Assembly: GCA_043228905.1 (NCBI GenBank)
Contig: JBHGNT010000010.1
Coordinates: 14,322,001 to 14,386,000, forward strand
DNA from: Azolla caroliniana
Taxonomy: Eukaryota > Polypodiophyta
Length of the DNA stretch: 64,000 nucleotides
Direction: 5' to 3'
Of the stretch, positions 19,731 through 30,947 are shown in pieces. How positions within the stretch are numbered: position 1 is the first letter of the stretch; each line of letters opens with the position of its first letter. A program made the translations under genes and the position numbers. Under the pieces are notes generated by a model. The model did no database searches. It had not been told where the DNA came from and worked only from the letters and a program-made list of their open reading frames with translations.

Positions 19731-20631
19731 TGTCGCGAAAATCCGCGTGCACGTGTTAGATCGGGTGGGACAACCGGGATCACGGACCAGGAAGAGATGG
19801 ATACTGGGAGACCAACTCTCTCCGGAACCGACCGCATCGGTCGTGGCACTAACTGGAGCGATTCCGGATGCGTACCGGAGGCTACTGAATAGAAGAGCAG
19901 GAGAGAGAGAGCACACGCGCAACACTGACTCAACACACGCTTCCTATGTATAGAATCCGGAAAGAAAGAAACGCATCCGACACCAACAGAGACACAAATA
20001 TGCACAACTTCTTATGAATGTATATACAAGACCACGAAATTACAACGCCAGTTTCGAGCCGGTCTAGTACCAAACAAATACAGCAATGGCTTGCCTACAC
20101 GAGTGGAAGCCTAGCACTGAAGACGGGCCTTCTTACCAAAGCGCAATAGTTGTCTACCGCCAAGCCGCCAATCGGGGAGCACTCGGGCTCGCCTACGCAT
20201 GTGGGGACTTGCACAGGAGACAGAGCTACAAATGGAAACCCTCAGAGCATACGAGCTCTAAATCGAACAAAACCCTAACCAAGAAGAGAGATAAGAACTG
20301 GGAGAAACCCTAAAATTCCACCCCAAGAAGAACACCCAAAAGAAAGAAGAAGAAGAAAGCTACCAAACTCTAAAGGAAAGTAAAAGAAAGATACAAGACT
20401 ACCATACCTTAGATCTAAGTGGTATACCCTCCTAACTTAAAATGGGCAACCCCTTTACAAGGGACCCTCCCTTCCTTTTATAGCCCAAGGAAGGAGGGGC
20501 ATTACAATGTGAGATAAATACTCCCCCTTTTATTCTACACACATCTCCTAATGTACATGTGCACATGTTGCACCTTGCTGATCTCGTTGACTTGTCCGGT
20601 TTTCTCACTGTGGTCGGGAATCTTCACGACA
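19731..20631 (-). repeat. Solo LTR E2, related to gypsy element H
   Basis: It starts TGTCGCGAAAATCCGCGTGC and ends CTTCACGACA. It aligns along its length with E1, including 'accaggaagagatgga', the GA run before 'acacgcgcaacac', and the 'gggcaacccc' block. It interrupts the Gag of L. No internal region is attached, so it is probably what remains after LTR-LTR recombination. Flanks TCGA and CCGC do not match. Confidence 0.7.
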
Positions 20632-20893
20632 CCGCGTGTTCCCAAGCCGGAAAGTCCCTGTGTTCCGCATTAGGTGATGTGTCGTTAGCTCTGTCGACAT
20701 AACTCCAATAGCCATGCCCAAGCATGTACTAGTGCATCTTGTATGACCAAGATGCATAGTTGGTTCTGTCAAGCTTCTCCGTCAAGAGCGAGCTCGCCAT
20801 TCCTCTGTCCATTCTTGCCTTCTTGATCTTTACCTGGTGTTAGGGTTCGTCTATGGAAATCGCTTGTCGGCATCAAAGGTTCTCAACCCTAAC
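20632..20893 (-). pseudogene. Element L Gag, N-terminal part
   Basis: Minus-strand sequence carries the copia Gag motif DFPAWEHA next to the E2 junction and NYASWSYKMH further upstream, both as in element B. Stops are present. Confidence 0.65.
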
Positions 20894-20905
20894 GCTCTGA
20901 TACCA
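20894..20905 (-). other. Primer-binding site of element L
   Basis: Reversed, it reads TGGTATCAGAGC, directly next to the LTR edge TGTAAAAG at 20906. Confidence 0.9.
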
Positions 20906-21045
20906 TGTAAAAGTGAAAGTGCGGAAGCATACACAAAACTGGCTGAACTAGATAACAATAGAACACAGAGATGAAGGTTTAATGGAAGCTTAACACAGTA
21001 CGCGGGAGAGAAAGTTAGAGCATAACAGTTTTTACTATCGTTTTT
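20906..21045 (-). repeat. Truncated 5' LTR of element L
   Basis: TGTAAAAGTGAAAGTGCGGAAGC matches the 3' LTR start at 17670, but only about 140 bp remain before unrelated sequence. Confidence 0.7.
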
Positions 21046-21366
21046 GAGAACACGTTGATAAGAGTGTGAGGATTAATTGAGAATGTAAAGAAGGCAAGGT
21101 TACTTTTAATATTAGGGCATGGCATAATCGTGCATCACATTTGTTAAGTGTATAAAAAGGGGATCCTTACCCTAGTTGACCTCAAGGAGATAACACCAAT
21201 TGAGACAAACTAATTGTACTTGCCCTATTCTTTTAGTCTAGTCAATCTTGCCTTATTATCTTGTTCTTGATATTATTCCTCAATCCCTCTTGCGTATAAT
21301 CGTCTCCTCTAGTTTTGATCTTTTGAGCTTCTATCTACTGGTTATTCCCCACTTGATATTCACAAC
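21046..21366. other. Spacer with direct repeat X (right copy)
   Basis: Repeat X occupies 21053-21108. The rest is AT-rich with one TATA-like sequence (GTATAAAAAGGG, about 21151) and a pyrimidine-rich tail; it may be a decayed LTR but no ends are clear. Confidence 0.35.
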
Positions 21367-21789
21367 TGAGAAAACGAAGGTGCGGAAGCATTAGACAACC
21401 AACTTAGCCAGATAGCAACATACAGAGAGAGAGATTAACACATAGAAGGTACGCAGGAGAGACAGAGAAAGAGCAGAACAACTTAAACCTATATCAACAA
21501 CTCCATAAAATTCTCTGTACATACAATGTGCTCAACATCACTATTTATACACGTCCTAAGAGGACTGACACAAGTACGGTGTACTTCAATGCTCACACGA
21601 ACGTCTGACACTAACTACGAGACATTAACTACCTAGTTGTCTAGGTTGCTACTAGGCTTCTGGTTACTTCTGGATCCAGCTAACCGGCTCCCCAACTCAC
21701 TGTCTCACCGATCCACTCATCCTTCCGGATGCCGATCCCGCTCAAGCTTATTCAGCCGATTTGGATCCGGTTGAGCTTGCCGTTCAACA
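21367..21789 (-). repeat. 3' LTR of element K
   Basis: It runs from TGAGAAAACGAAGGTGCGG to GTTCAACA (423 bp) and is followed by the polypurine tract CTCCCCCTCAA on the plus strand (21790-21800), the mirror of TTGAGGGGGAG. Confidence 0.8.
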
Positions 21790-21800
21790 CTCCCCCTCAA

Positions 21801-22377
21801 ACTCAACTTGAGGTTGGATCGTAGTGTCAGTCTCTATGGTAGCCGGTCCTTCCACCCGGCTCCTTCTAGCGTCACTCCACCTCGCTCGCGCTCCTCGTCC
21901 GGTCCAGTCACGTTTGCCGCGACCCTTCTTATTCTGTGCACCTCGACCTCCTCGGTCGGCTTGTCTGCTCAACATGCCCAATTCATCTCCCTCGTTGTTG
22001 TGACCTCGGCGCTTGTCGATTCGCCGATTCCTTCGTGTTAGCGTCGACTTTCGCTGCCGCCTCGTCCTCTTGGCCTTGAATTGATTCGGTTCTTCCGAAT
22101 CTGTCTATTGAACCGAATCGGCAATTTCCGATTTGTTCCGGCTCTTGTCCGAATCGGTCGCTCCCGATTCGTCTTCCGGTTCCAGGCCCTTCACCACATC
22201 GGACCATGTCCAAGTCTTGCCCTTCTTCTTCCAGTCGGCTCTGACCTTCTTGACTATGCCTTTGTCAGTTCTTCCCTCACCGGCACAATTGGCAGTTTCT
22301 TTGCCTTTGCTCGTTCTGGTGTCTTTGCCCGTTCTCCCCCTCAAGTGTGGCACGTCGAGATCTTGAACACCAAGCAT
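21801..22377 (-). pseudogene. Extra basic open region between RNase H and 3' LTR of element K
   Basis: A minus frame (22377-22105) encodes a Lys/Arg/Glu-rich stretch ending in WSDVVKGLEPEDES; a second and third frame continue the open sequence to the LTR. The same SDVVKGL motif occurs at the same place in element M (about 63640-63660), and a variant in L. A second polypurine-like run (TTGAGGGGGAGA, minus strand, about 22336-22347) sits just after the pol stop. The region has no motif known to me; a small accessory ORF is one reading. Confidence 0.45.
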
Positions 22378-23700
22378 TTAGGTGAAGTGTTGCAACTTGT
22401 CCGACCCGAGCAGTTTGGTGAAGATGTCGGCAACTTGCCGATCCGTATGAACATACCGAAGTTTGACTTCACCACTCAGGACACGTTCACGCACGAAGTG
22501 GTGGTGCACTTCTATGTGCTTTGTACGAGCATGGAATACGGGGTTCTTGGCGAGCTGCATGCTTCTTATGTTGTCGCCATAGATCAAGATCGGGGTCGGC
22601 ACCTCGATCCGCAGGTCTTGCAGTAGTCGCCGAAGCCAAATGGCTTCACATGTGGCAACGGTAGCGCCCCAGTATTCAGCCTCAGTGCTCGAAAGGGCCA
22701 CTATTGGCTGCTTTTTGTTGCTCCACGCAACAGCCGCACTACCAAGGCAAAACATATAGCCGGAGGTGGATCGGCGATCTGATGCATCGTCGACCCAATC
22801 AACATTGGTGTAGCCGACTAGCTCTGCGGTTATACCATGCCGGTATAACAGTCCCCAGTCCTTCGTGCCGCTCACATATCGCAAATTCGATGCGCAAACA
22901 GAAGGTGCTCCACGGTCGGGTTCTACATATATTGGCTGATCACGCCGACCGGATAACTGATGTCAGGTCTCGTGATTGTCAAATATATAAGGCTTCCGAC
23001 AATTTGTCGGAACCGCTTCTCATCACAAGCCGGTTCGGAGTCGGGACAGAGCTTCTGGTTCCGGTCTAGGGGCGTGGGGATCGGTCGGCATTCCGTCATG
23101 TTGAACTTGTACAGCATATTCAACACATAGTGTCTTTGTGAGAGCAATATGCCGTCGGGGGTTCGGATCACCTTGATCCCAAGGAAATAGTGAAGGTCCC
23201 CCAGGTCCTTCATCTCAAATGCGTCTGACAGCTGGGACTTGACTCGGCTGATTTCATCGAGTCCGGGTCCGGTGATGACTAGATCATCAACATATAGCAA
23301 GATGCAAACCGGACCGTCTGGACCTTGCCGGATGAATAACGACGAGTCAGATTTAGAGGTCACAAACCCCATCTTACGCAACCAGTGCGTGATCTTCGCA
23401 TTCCAAGCTTGGGGGGCTTGTTTCAGACTGAAAAGCGACTTCTTGAACCGGCACACCGCCAACTTGTTCATCTCGGACTGAAAGAAATGCATTCTTCACG
23501 TCCATCTGGTGAAGATGTAACCCCCTTGCCGCAACAAACGCTAGCACCACACGAACTGTCGTCATCTTCGCTACCAGAGCGAAGGTCTCGTCGTAGTCGA
23601 TTTCGTGGGTCTGTGTGTATGCCTTCGCCACTAATTGGGCCTTGTACCGGTTAACCGAACTGTCGGTATTGTACTTTACCTTGAACACCCACTTACATCC
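22378..23700 (-). pseudogene. Element K reverse transcriptase and RNase H
   Basis: RT motifs [26 protein letters not shown] (about 23620-23690), [27 protein letters not shown], the active site LLYVDDLVITG (about 23270-23300) and YFLGIKV (about 23170) are followed by RNase H with GYTNVDWVDDASDRRSTSGY (about 22760-22820), LSSTEAEYWGA and HIEVHHHFVRERVLSGEVKL. The frame shifts at about 23480 and again near 22900. The end TKLLGSDKLQHF is typical of copia RNase H. Confidence 0.9.
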
Positions 23701-25652
23701 GATCGGTTACAGTGTCGGGGAGGGTCAACTAGGTCCCATGTGTCGTAGGCATCAAGTGCCCGCATTTCTTCCTCCATAGCGGCACGCCAATTTGCGTCCT
23801 TTGCCGCTTCTGCGTAGCTCTCCGGCTCACACACTTCTGCCACCTTGGTCATGTACGCATAGTGATGCGCCATGTACTGATTGTACCTGTACTGCTTCAC
23901 GGGGTTCTTCTGGCGGGAAGACCGACGTAACTTATCGTTACCTGGTTTGAGGCCCTTCTTGGTTGATTTAGTCTTCGTTGCCGAAGATCCGCCTTCTTCT
24001 TTTTCGGAGTCGGATCTGCTCCGATCCGACTCACCATTGCCCGTCTCGTGCTCCGACATCTTCCTCTTCCCCTTTTCCTTGCACGTCAACCGTCTCCTCG
24101 GTTCCTTGCGCGTGGGGAACACGACAGAGTCTCCACTACTCACTGGTTCATTTTCTGACTGGTCTGTCTGACCCACTCGCTCGTTCGTCCTGCTCAACCG
24201 AAACGATTCCGGGTTCACATCTAGAGTCTCGAACCCTTCGTCTTCTAACTGGACCAGTTCAGGCTCACTAGCCTCATCCTCCGGTATCGGGTCAGGGTCG
24301 GAAGTCGGAGTTGGTAAGGCATACCATATCCGACTCACCATTGCCAGTCTCGTGCTCCGACATCTTCCTCTTCCCCTTTTCCTTGCGCGTGAACCGTCTC
24401 CTCGGTTCCTTACATGGGGGGAACACAGTAGAGTCTCCACTACTCACCGGTTCATTTTCCGACTGGTCTGTCTGACCCAGTCACTTGTTCGGCTCGCTCA
24501 ACCGAAACAATTCTGGACTCACATCTAGAGTCTCGAACCCTTCGTCTTCTAACTGGACCGGTTCAGGCTCACTAGCCTCATCCTCCGGTATCGGGTTGGG
24601 GTCGGAAGTTGGAGCCTGTAAGACATACCATGATGTCGTCTCATCAAACTCAACATCCCGGCTAACTCGGACCTGCTTCATTCGGGGGTTATAACACATA
24701 TACCCCTTTTGCTCATGCGAGTAACCGACCAAGATGCATTTCTCCGACTTTGCATCCAACTTCCTCCGCTTCTCATCTGGCACATGCACATATGCAATGT
24801 TACCGAATATTCGAAGGTGTCTCAAATTCGGCTTGCGCCCGAAATACATCTCATGCGCGAATACCTTGTCACCGATCCGGTTTTGGATATAGACGGCCGT
24901 CCGGACCGATTTAGCCCAGTAGAAATGGCGCATGCTCTTCTCCTCAAGCATTGCCCTTGCCGCGTCGACAATCGACCGGTTCTTCCTTACGGCCACATCG
25001 TTTTGCTACGGTGTGTACCTGCATCTGAATTCTCTCCGAATTCCGTTCTGTTGTAGATAACTGTTGAATTGGCCAGAAAAATATTCTTTTCCGCCATCCA
25101 ACTGAAGGCACTTGATCTTCCTCTATATTTCCTGTTCAACCAGGCTTTGTAGGTTCCGGAAACACTCGAAGACTTCGCTCTTCCGCTCAATGAGGTCGAT
25201 CCATGTGTGTCGGCTGTAGTCGTCAATGAAGGAGATGAAGTAATGACTCCCGCCAAGACTAACGTTCTGTGTCGGTCCCCATACATCCGAATGAATAAGG
25301 TCGAGCTTGTTACAACTACGGTTTTGTTTGGTGGGGAATGGAAGCCGATGTTGCTTCCCGAGTTGGCAGGCTTCACATATTTGGACCTTCCGGCCACTGA
25401 ACTTCGACAAACCGAAAACAATTTGTTTTGTTTGCAGGTCTTGAAGCCTCTGGTAATTGACGTGGCTGATCTGCTTGTGCTAGAGATCAATATCCAATTC
25501 AATCTTCTATCCTTTGGCGAACAAAGCAGTGCCGACGTCATTGGTGTCGAGGATGAACATCCTCCCATCTCTACGCCCTTGCGCAATAATCTGGCCCTCT
25601 TCCTCGATGAAGCACCCAAGGTGCGTAAACCGCACATGCATCCCCTGGTCAA
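23701..25652 (-). pseudogene. Element K integrase and linker
   Basis: Integrase zinc domain CEACQLGKQHRLPF (about 25330-25370), catalytic core start HSDVWGPT (about 25270), FISFIDDYSRHTWI (about 25200), then after a frame break the C-terminal part with VDAARAMLEEKSMRHFYWAKSVRTAVY and FGNIAYVHVPDEKRRKLDAKSEKCILVGY (about 24740-24960). The acidic linker follows and is tandemly duplicated (see 24020-24630). The segment holding the second catalytic Asp is out of frame. Confidence 0.85.
24020..24630 (-). repeat. 304-bp tandem duplication inside the integrase-RT linker of K
   Basis: The segment from 'catcttcctcttccccttt' (24057) to about 24330 recurs at 24361-24630 with scattered substitutions; both copies encode PEDEASEPE.VQLEDEGFETLDV. 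The period is 304 bp, not a multiple of three, so the copies lie in different frames. Confidence 0.85.
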
Positions 25653-26179
25653 CGATCTAACCGACTAACACCAGGTTCTTCATGATAGTCAAAACGTGTA
25701 ATACGTTCATCAGCTTCCCCCTCTGTCCGACGTGGCTCAAAGGGACTTCTCCGACATGCACGATTGGGTGAGGAGTGTCTTCTCCGGTTTCGACGACACC
25801 CGGTTATTCCGGTTTCTCCAAGAAAGAGAACTACTCTTTGTGGCTTGTCATGTGATTCGACGCACCGGAATCAACATACCACACTTCCTCTGATTTGGAA
25901 GTGGTCTTCTTCATTGAGTTAGCCTTGTGTTTCATCACCAAGGCTGGCCCTTTACCGGCTTTTCCGGTTTTGGATCCTCCCGATCCTTTTGCGTAGTGCG
26001 AGTGTTGCCGGTTCTCTCTGTCGGCCTTGCCGGATCCAAATCTGTCTGAATCGGCGCACTTCTTCCAACACTCGCTTTCTCTGTGGCCCTTTTTACCATA
26101 GTACCAACATTCCGTGTCGGCCTTTGCTTGCCGGCCTCCGGTGCCGCCTTGACTCCCCCTACTTGTGGAGGGTCCGAAA
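25653..26179 (-). pseudogene. Element K protease and Gag zinc knuckle
   Basis: Protease motif VWYVDSGASNHMT (about 25845-25885) and a zinc knuckle reading CWYYGKKGHRESEC (about 26060-26105), where the second Cys of CCHC has become Tyr. The element is cut at 26179 by LTR J. Confidence 0.8.
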
Positions 26180-26848
26180 TGTCAAGAACTACACGCTCCC
26201 GATGAACAACGCTTGGCCACAACCAAGCTTAGAATCAAACACAGAAAACGGAGAATGAGTGCACAACACAGTGAAGAGAAGAGTACACAGGATGTTTACG
26301 TGGAAAACCCAAACACGAGAAAAACCACGGTAGTCCACTGATTGCTAACTATCACTATGTAACAATGTACAATAGATGAACACAGAGGCAACGACCTCTT
26401 ATTCATTGTCTTCGCCACAGGCAGCGGTTACAACAGAGATACGAGCTCTTCGTCTCTTTCTCTCTCTCTCTGTCTCTCTCTCTCTCTGTACACTGTTGCG
26501 CTCAAATCTTGCGCCAACAAGAATGACAACAACACTACACTCTAAGTTTGCCCTAAGTCATATTTATACTAATATGACTTTTCGGCTATTTACAAATATA
26601 GCCCCGATGGCCTCTCAAGAAACATATTTACGAATATGTCCCTTCATCCGGTGAGCACTTCTCACTAGGCCTTCACCATCCGGCTCTTGCCGGGTACTCC
26701 TCATCCGGTTCTCACCGGGTCTTCCGTAGTTGGGTACTCCTCATCCCGTTCTCACCGGGACTATTGCCGGGTACTCCTCATCCGGGTCTTCCGTAGCTGG
26801 GTACTCCTCATCCAGTTCTCACCGGGTCTCTTGCCGGGTACTCCTAAA
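26180..26848 (-). repeat. LTR J, minus orientation, related to A/G LTRs, with a U3 minisatellite
   Basis: On the minus strand it holds a TATAAATA box (26561-26568) followed by 'tgacttagggcaaac', the 'ggctatatttgtaaatagcc' block and 'accgtggtttttctcgtg', as in A, G1 and G2. Its U3 (26650-26848) consists of degenerate repeats of 'gccgggtactcctcatccggttctcacc'. The U3 terminus is not found; a chromodomain fragment follows. Confidence 0.7.
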
Positions 26849-27046
26849 TACGAGGTCGACCAAATCCTTGACTCGCGTTGGCACCGTCGACACTTGCAAT
26901 ACCTCGTCCTATGCAGGGGTTACCCCATGTCTGAGGCCACATGGGAACCATCGGGAAATTTACAAAATGCCCCAGAGGTCGTCCAAGATTTTCATCACCG
27001 ATATCCCCACAAACTGAGGATTATTCTAACCCACTTTCATTTTTAA
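26849..27046 (+). pseudogene. Chromodomain fragment of a chromovirus (Ty3/gypsy) integrase
   Basis: The plus frame reads YEVDQILDSRWHRRHLQYLV, then CRGYPMSEATWEP and NLQNAPEVVQDFHHRYP. This is the C-terminal chromodomain of chromovirus integrases, with the aromatic positions Y, W (in TWEP) and Y (in RGYP; the usual WKGY has become CRGY). It is only about 57 residues, has no integrase core upstream and runs into the satellite array. It is a stranded fragment, not part of the H/I lineage, whose integrase ends without a chromodomain. Confidence 0.8.
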
Positions 27047-27638
27047 CATTTAGTAATGTCAAGAAGGGTTTTTATCGATGCCACATTAACTCATGATATA
27101 TGATAGATCTACTTGTACCCGGGCGTCTCAGGTAGAAAGCAAGGATCCGAGGCAACTTGATTACAATGGAATTCATTTAGTAAATGAAATAGTTAATGTA
27201 CCATTCTAGCCCTTTGTTACAAATAAAGAAACATGGTGCAATGCTCATCGACATTTGACCATTATTCTGCAATCTATGCGTATTTTTTGAAATTGTATCC
27301 AGTTATCCAAACTATAATTGTTGGTGTACGAATTTGTCGTACCAATGTTGACGAATAACCACAACCAAAGATACTGCTTCTTGTTGTCCCGAACAACATA
27401 AGGTTTTGTCCAATTTCATTTGAAACCTCTACCATTAATCGAATAATGGGATTAAGTTTAGAAATTGATGTTAGGAGAGAAAAATGAAAGTAATGTTCGT
27501 CATGAATCCTTCAAACATAATATTGACTATTTTGTTAATTGTACATTATCGTAACATCTACTTTAGGTCTTGAGTTTTTGAGTTGTCAAACAGTTAACAC
27601 ATGATATGCGTCCGAAATTTAATATATGATATTGTCGT

Positions 27639-27711
27639 TTCCATTGCCGGGAGTTGAACCCGGGTCTCTCGGGTGAGAGCCGAGTATCCTAACCAACTAG
27701 ACTACAATGGA
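27639..27711 (-). tRNA. tRNA-Glu (CTC), array copy 1
   Basis: The minus strand folds into a full cloverleaf: acceptor TCCATTG/CAATGGA (7 of 7 pairs), D arm with GTTGGTTAGG, anticodon stem CTCGG/CCGAG around loop CTCTCAC (anticodon CTC), T arm CCGGG/CCCGG around TTCAACT, discriminator A, no encoded CCA. Upstream on the minus strand are CACAAAATG at about -12 and GATAAAAAGC at about -25, like the CAA and AT-rich elements of plant Pol III genes. No run of four T follows within 60 bp, so termination is unclear. Confidence 0.88.
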
Positions 27712-29256
27712 TCACATTTTGTGTGCTTTTTATCGTAACAATCATTGATTCGTAATAAATAATATTTATATATTGCTTAAACAAGGATCCGAACCAACAA
27801 GACTACAATGGAATTCATTTAGTAAATGATTTAGTTAATGTAATATTCTAGTGGTTTACTTCAAATATAGAAACATGGTGCAATGCTCATCGACAGTTGA
27901 CCAATAGTCTGCGATCTATACGTATTGCTTGAAATTGTATTGTGATATCCAAACTATAATTGTTGGTGTACTAATTTGTCGTACCAATGTTGACGATTAA
28001 CCAAAACCAAATATACTGCTTCTTGTTGTCCCGAACAACATAATGTTGTCCCTAACCAACTAGATTACAATGGCTCCTATCTTGTGTATAGATATATTGC
28101 AATCATAGATTAGTAATAAATAGTATTTACATATTGCGCAAGCATCAACAAGAAACTGAGGATTGCTCTCACACACTCTCGTTTTTAACATTTAATCATT
28201 TCAAGGGGTTTTATCGATGTGACATTACATAATGATCTATGATGTATCTAGTTTTTCCAATGGCTATTGTTGTACCCCGGAGTCTCGTGTAAAAAACAAG
28301 GATCCGAACCAACTAGACTACAATAGAATTGATTCAGTACATGAATTAGTTAATATAATATTCTAGTGCTTTGCTTCAAATAAAGAACTATGACGCAATG
28401 TTGATCGAGAGTTCACCATTATTCTACAATCTATGCGTATTTCGGGAAACTCTATGAAGTTATCCAAACTGTAATTGTCGGTGTACTAATTTGTCGTAAC
28501 CATGTTGACAAATAACCACGACTAAATATATTGTTTCTTCTTGTCCCGAACAACCTAATGTTTTGTCAAAAGACATTTGAAACCTCTCCTATTAATTGAA
28601 TAATGGGATTAAGTTTGCAAGCATCAACAAAAAACTGAGGATTATTCTAACCCACTTTCATTTTTAACATTTAGTAATGTCAAGGGTTTTTATCGATGCC
28701 ACATTAACTCATGATATATGATAGATCTACTTGTACCCGGGCGTCTCAGGTAGAAAGCAAGGATCCGAGGCAACTTGATTACAATGGAATTCATTTAGTA
28801 AATGAAATAGTTAATGTACCATTCTAGCCCTTTGTTACAAATAAAGAAACATGGTGCAATGCTCATCGACATTTGACCATTATTCTGCAATCTATGCGTA
28901 TTTTTTGAAATTGTATCCAGTTATCCAAACTATAATTGTTGGTGTACGAATTTGTCGTACCAATGTTGACGAATAACCACAACCAAAGATACTGCTTCTT
29001 GTTGTCCCGAACAACATAAGGTTTTGTCCAATTTCATTTGAAACCTCTACCATTAATCGAATAATGGGATTAAGTTTAGAAATTGATGTTAGGAGAGAAA
29101 AATGAAAGTAATGTTCGTCATGAATCCTTCAAACATAATATTGACTATTTTGTTAATTGTACATTATCGTAACATCTACTTTAGGTCTTGAGTTTTTGAG
29201 TTGTCAAACAGTTAACACATGATATGCGTCCGAAATTTAATATATGATATTGTCGT

Positions 29257-29329
29257 TTCCATTGCCGGGAGTTGAACCCGGGTCTCTCGGGTGAGAGCCG
29301 AGTATCCTAACCAACTAGACTACAATGGA
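29257..29329 (-). tRNA. tRNA-Glu (CTC), array copy 2
   Basis: Identical to copy 1, 1,618 bp further along, with identical upstream sequence. Confidence 0.88.
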
Positions 29330-30874
29330 TCACATTTTGTGTGCTTTTTATCGTAACAATCATTGATTCGTAATAAATAATATTTATATATTGCTTAAAC
29401 AAGGATCCGAACCAACAAGACTACAATGGAATTCATTTAGTAAATGATTTAGTCAATGTAATATTCTAGTGGTTTACTTCAAATATAGAAACATGGTGCA
29501 ATGCTCATCGACAGTTGACCAATAGTCTGCGATCTATGCGTATTGCTTGAAATTGTATTGTGATATCCAAACTATAATTGTTGGTGTACTAATTTGTCGT
29601 ACCAATGTTGACGATTAACCAAAACCAAATATACTGCTTCTTGTTGTCCCGAACAACATAATGTTGTCCCTAACCAACTAGATTACAATGGCTCCTATCT
29701 TGTGTATAGATATATTGCAATCATAGATTAGTAATAAATAGTATTTACATATTGCGCAAGCATCAACAAGAAACTGAGGATTGCTCTCACACACTCTCGT
29801 TTTTAACATTTAATCATTTCAAGGGGTTTTATCGATGTGACATTACATAATGATCTATGATGTATCTAGTTTTTCCAATGGCTATTGTTGTACCCCGGAG
29901 TCTCGTGTAAAAAACAAGGATCCGAACCAACTAGACTACAATAGAATTGATTCAGTACATGAATTAGTTAATATAATATTCTAGTGCTTTGCTTCAAATA
30001 AAGAACTATGACGCAATGTTGATCGAGAGTTCACCATTATTCTACAATCTATGCGTATTTCGGGAAACTCTATGAAGTTATCCAAACTGTAATTGTCGGT
30101 GTACTAATTTGTCGTAACCATGTTGACAAATAACCACGACTAAATATATTGTTTCTTCTTGTCCCGAACAACCTAATGTTTTGTCAAAAGACATTTGAAA
30201 CCTCTCCTATTATTTGAATAATGGGATTAAGTTTGCAAGCATCAACAAAAAACTGAGGATTATTCTAACACACTTTCATTTTTAACATTTAGTAATGTCA
30301 AGGGTTTTTATCGATGCCACATTAACTCATGATATATGATAGATCTACTTGTACCCGGGCGTCTCAGGTAGAAAGCAAGGATCCGAGGCAACTTGATTAC
30401 AATGGAATTCATTTAGTAAATGAAATAGTTAATGTACCATTCTAGCCCTTTGTTACAAATAAAGAAACATGGTGCAATGCTCATCGACATTTGACCATTA
30501 TTCTGCAATCTATGCGTATTTTTTGAAATTGTATCCAGTTATCCAAACTATAATTGTTGGTGTACGAATTTGTCGTACCAATGTTGACGAATAACCACAA
30601 CCAAAGATACTGCTTCTTGTTGTCCCGAACAACATAAGGTTTTGTCCAATTTCATTTGAAACCTCTACCATTAATCGAATAATGGGATTACGTTTAGAAA
30701 TTGATGTTAGGAGAGAAAAATGAAAGTAATGTTCGTCATGAATCCTTCAAACATAATATTGACTATTTTGTTAATTGTACATTATCGTAACATCTACTTT
30801 AGGTCTTGAGTTTTTGAGTTGTCAAACAGTTAACACATGATATGCGTCCGAAATTTAATATATGATATTGTCGT

Positions 30875-30947
30875 TTCCATTGCCGGGAGTTGAACCCGGG
30901 TCTCTCGGGTGAGAGCCGAGTATCCTAACCAACTAGACTACAATGGA
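30875..30947 (-). tRNA. tRNA-Glu (CTC), array copy 3
   Basis: Identical to copy 1, another 1,618 bp along. Confidence 0.88.

Larger units (their letters stand above)
17670..21045 (-). mobile_element. Copia element L, decayed, minus strand
   Basis: L reads right to left: truncated 5' LTR (20906-21045), PBS, Gag start, solo LTR E2 inserted in Gag, zinc knuckle, protease, part of integrase, then a jump to the 3' region and 3' LTR. RT and RNase H are almost wholly deleted, so it cannot move by itself. Confidence 0.75.
21367..26179 (-). mobile_element. Copia element K, decayed, minus strand
   Basis: K reads right to left: Gag zinc knuckle, protease, integrase, RT, RNase H, an extra 3' region, polypurine tract and 3' LTR. 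The 5' LTR and most of Gag are missing beyond 26179, where LTR J begins. Confidence 0.85.

Noticed and set aside
16852-20631. Treating E1 and E2 as the two LTRs of one element
   Set aside because: Both have the same orientation, but the DNA between them is copia L, not gypsy, and the flanks do not match. They are better read as separate solo LTRs.
27119-27171. Additional tRNA-Glu gene calls in each array unit
   Set aside because: The sequence resembles the intact tRNA, but T arm and anticodon stem pairs are lost. Treated as a relic.
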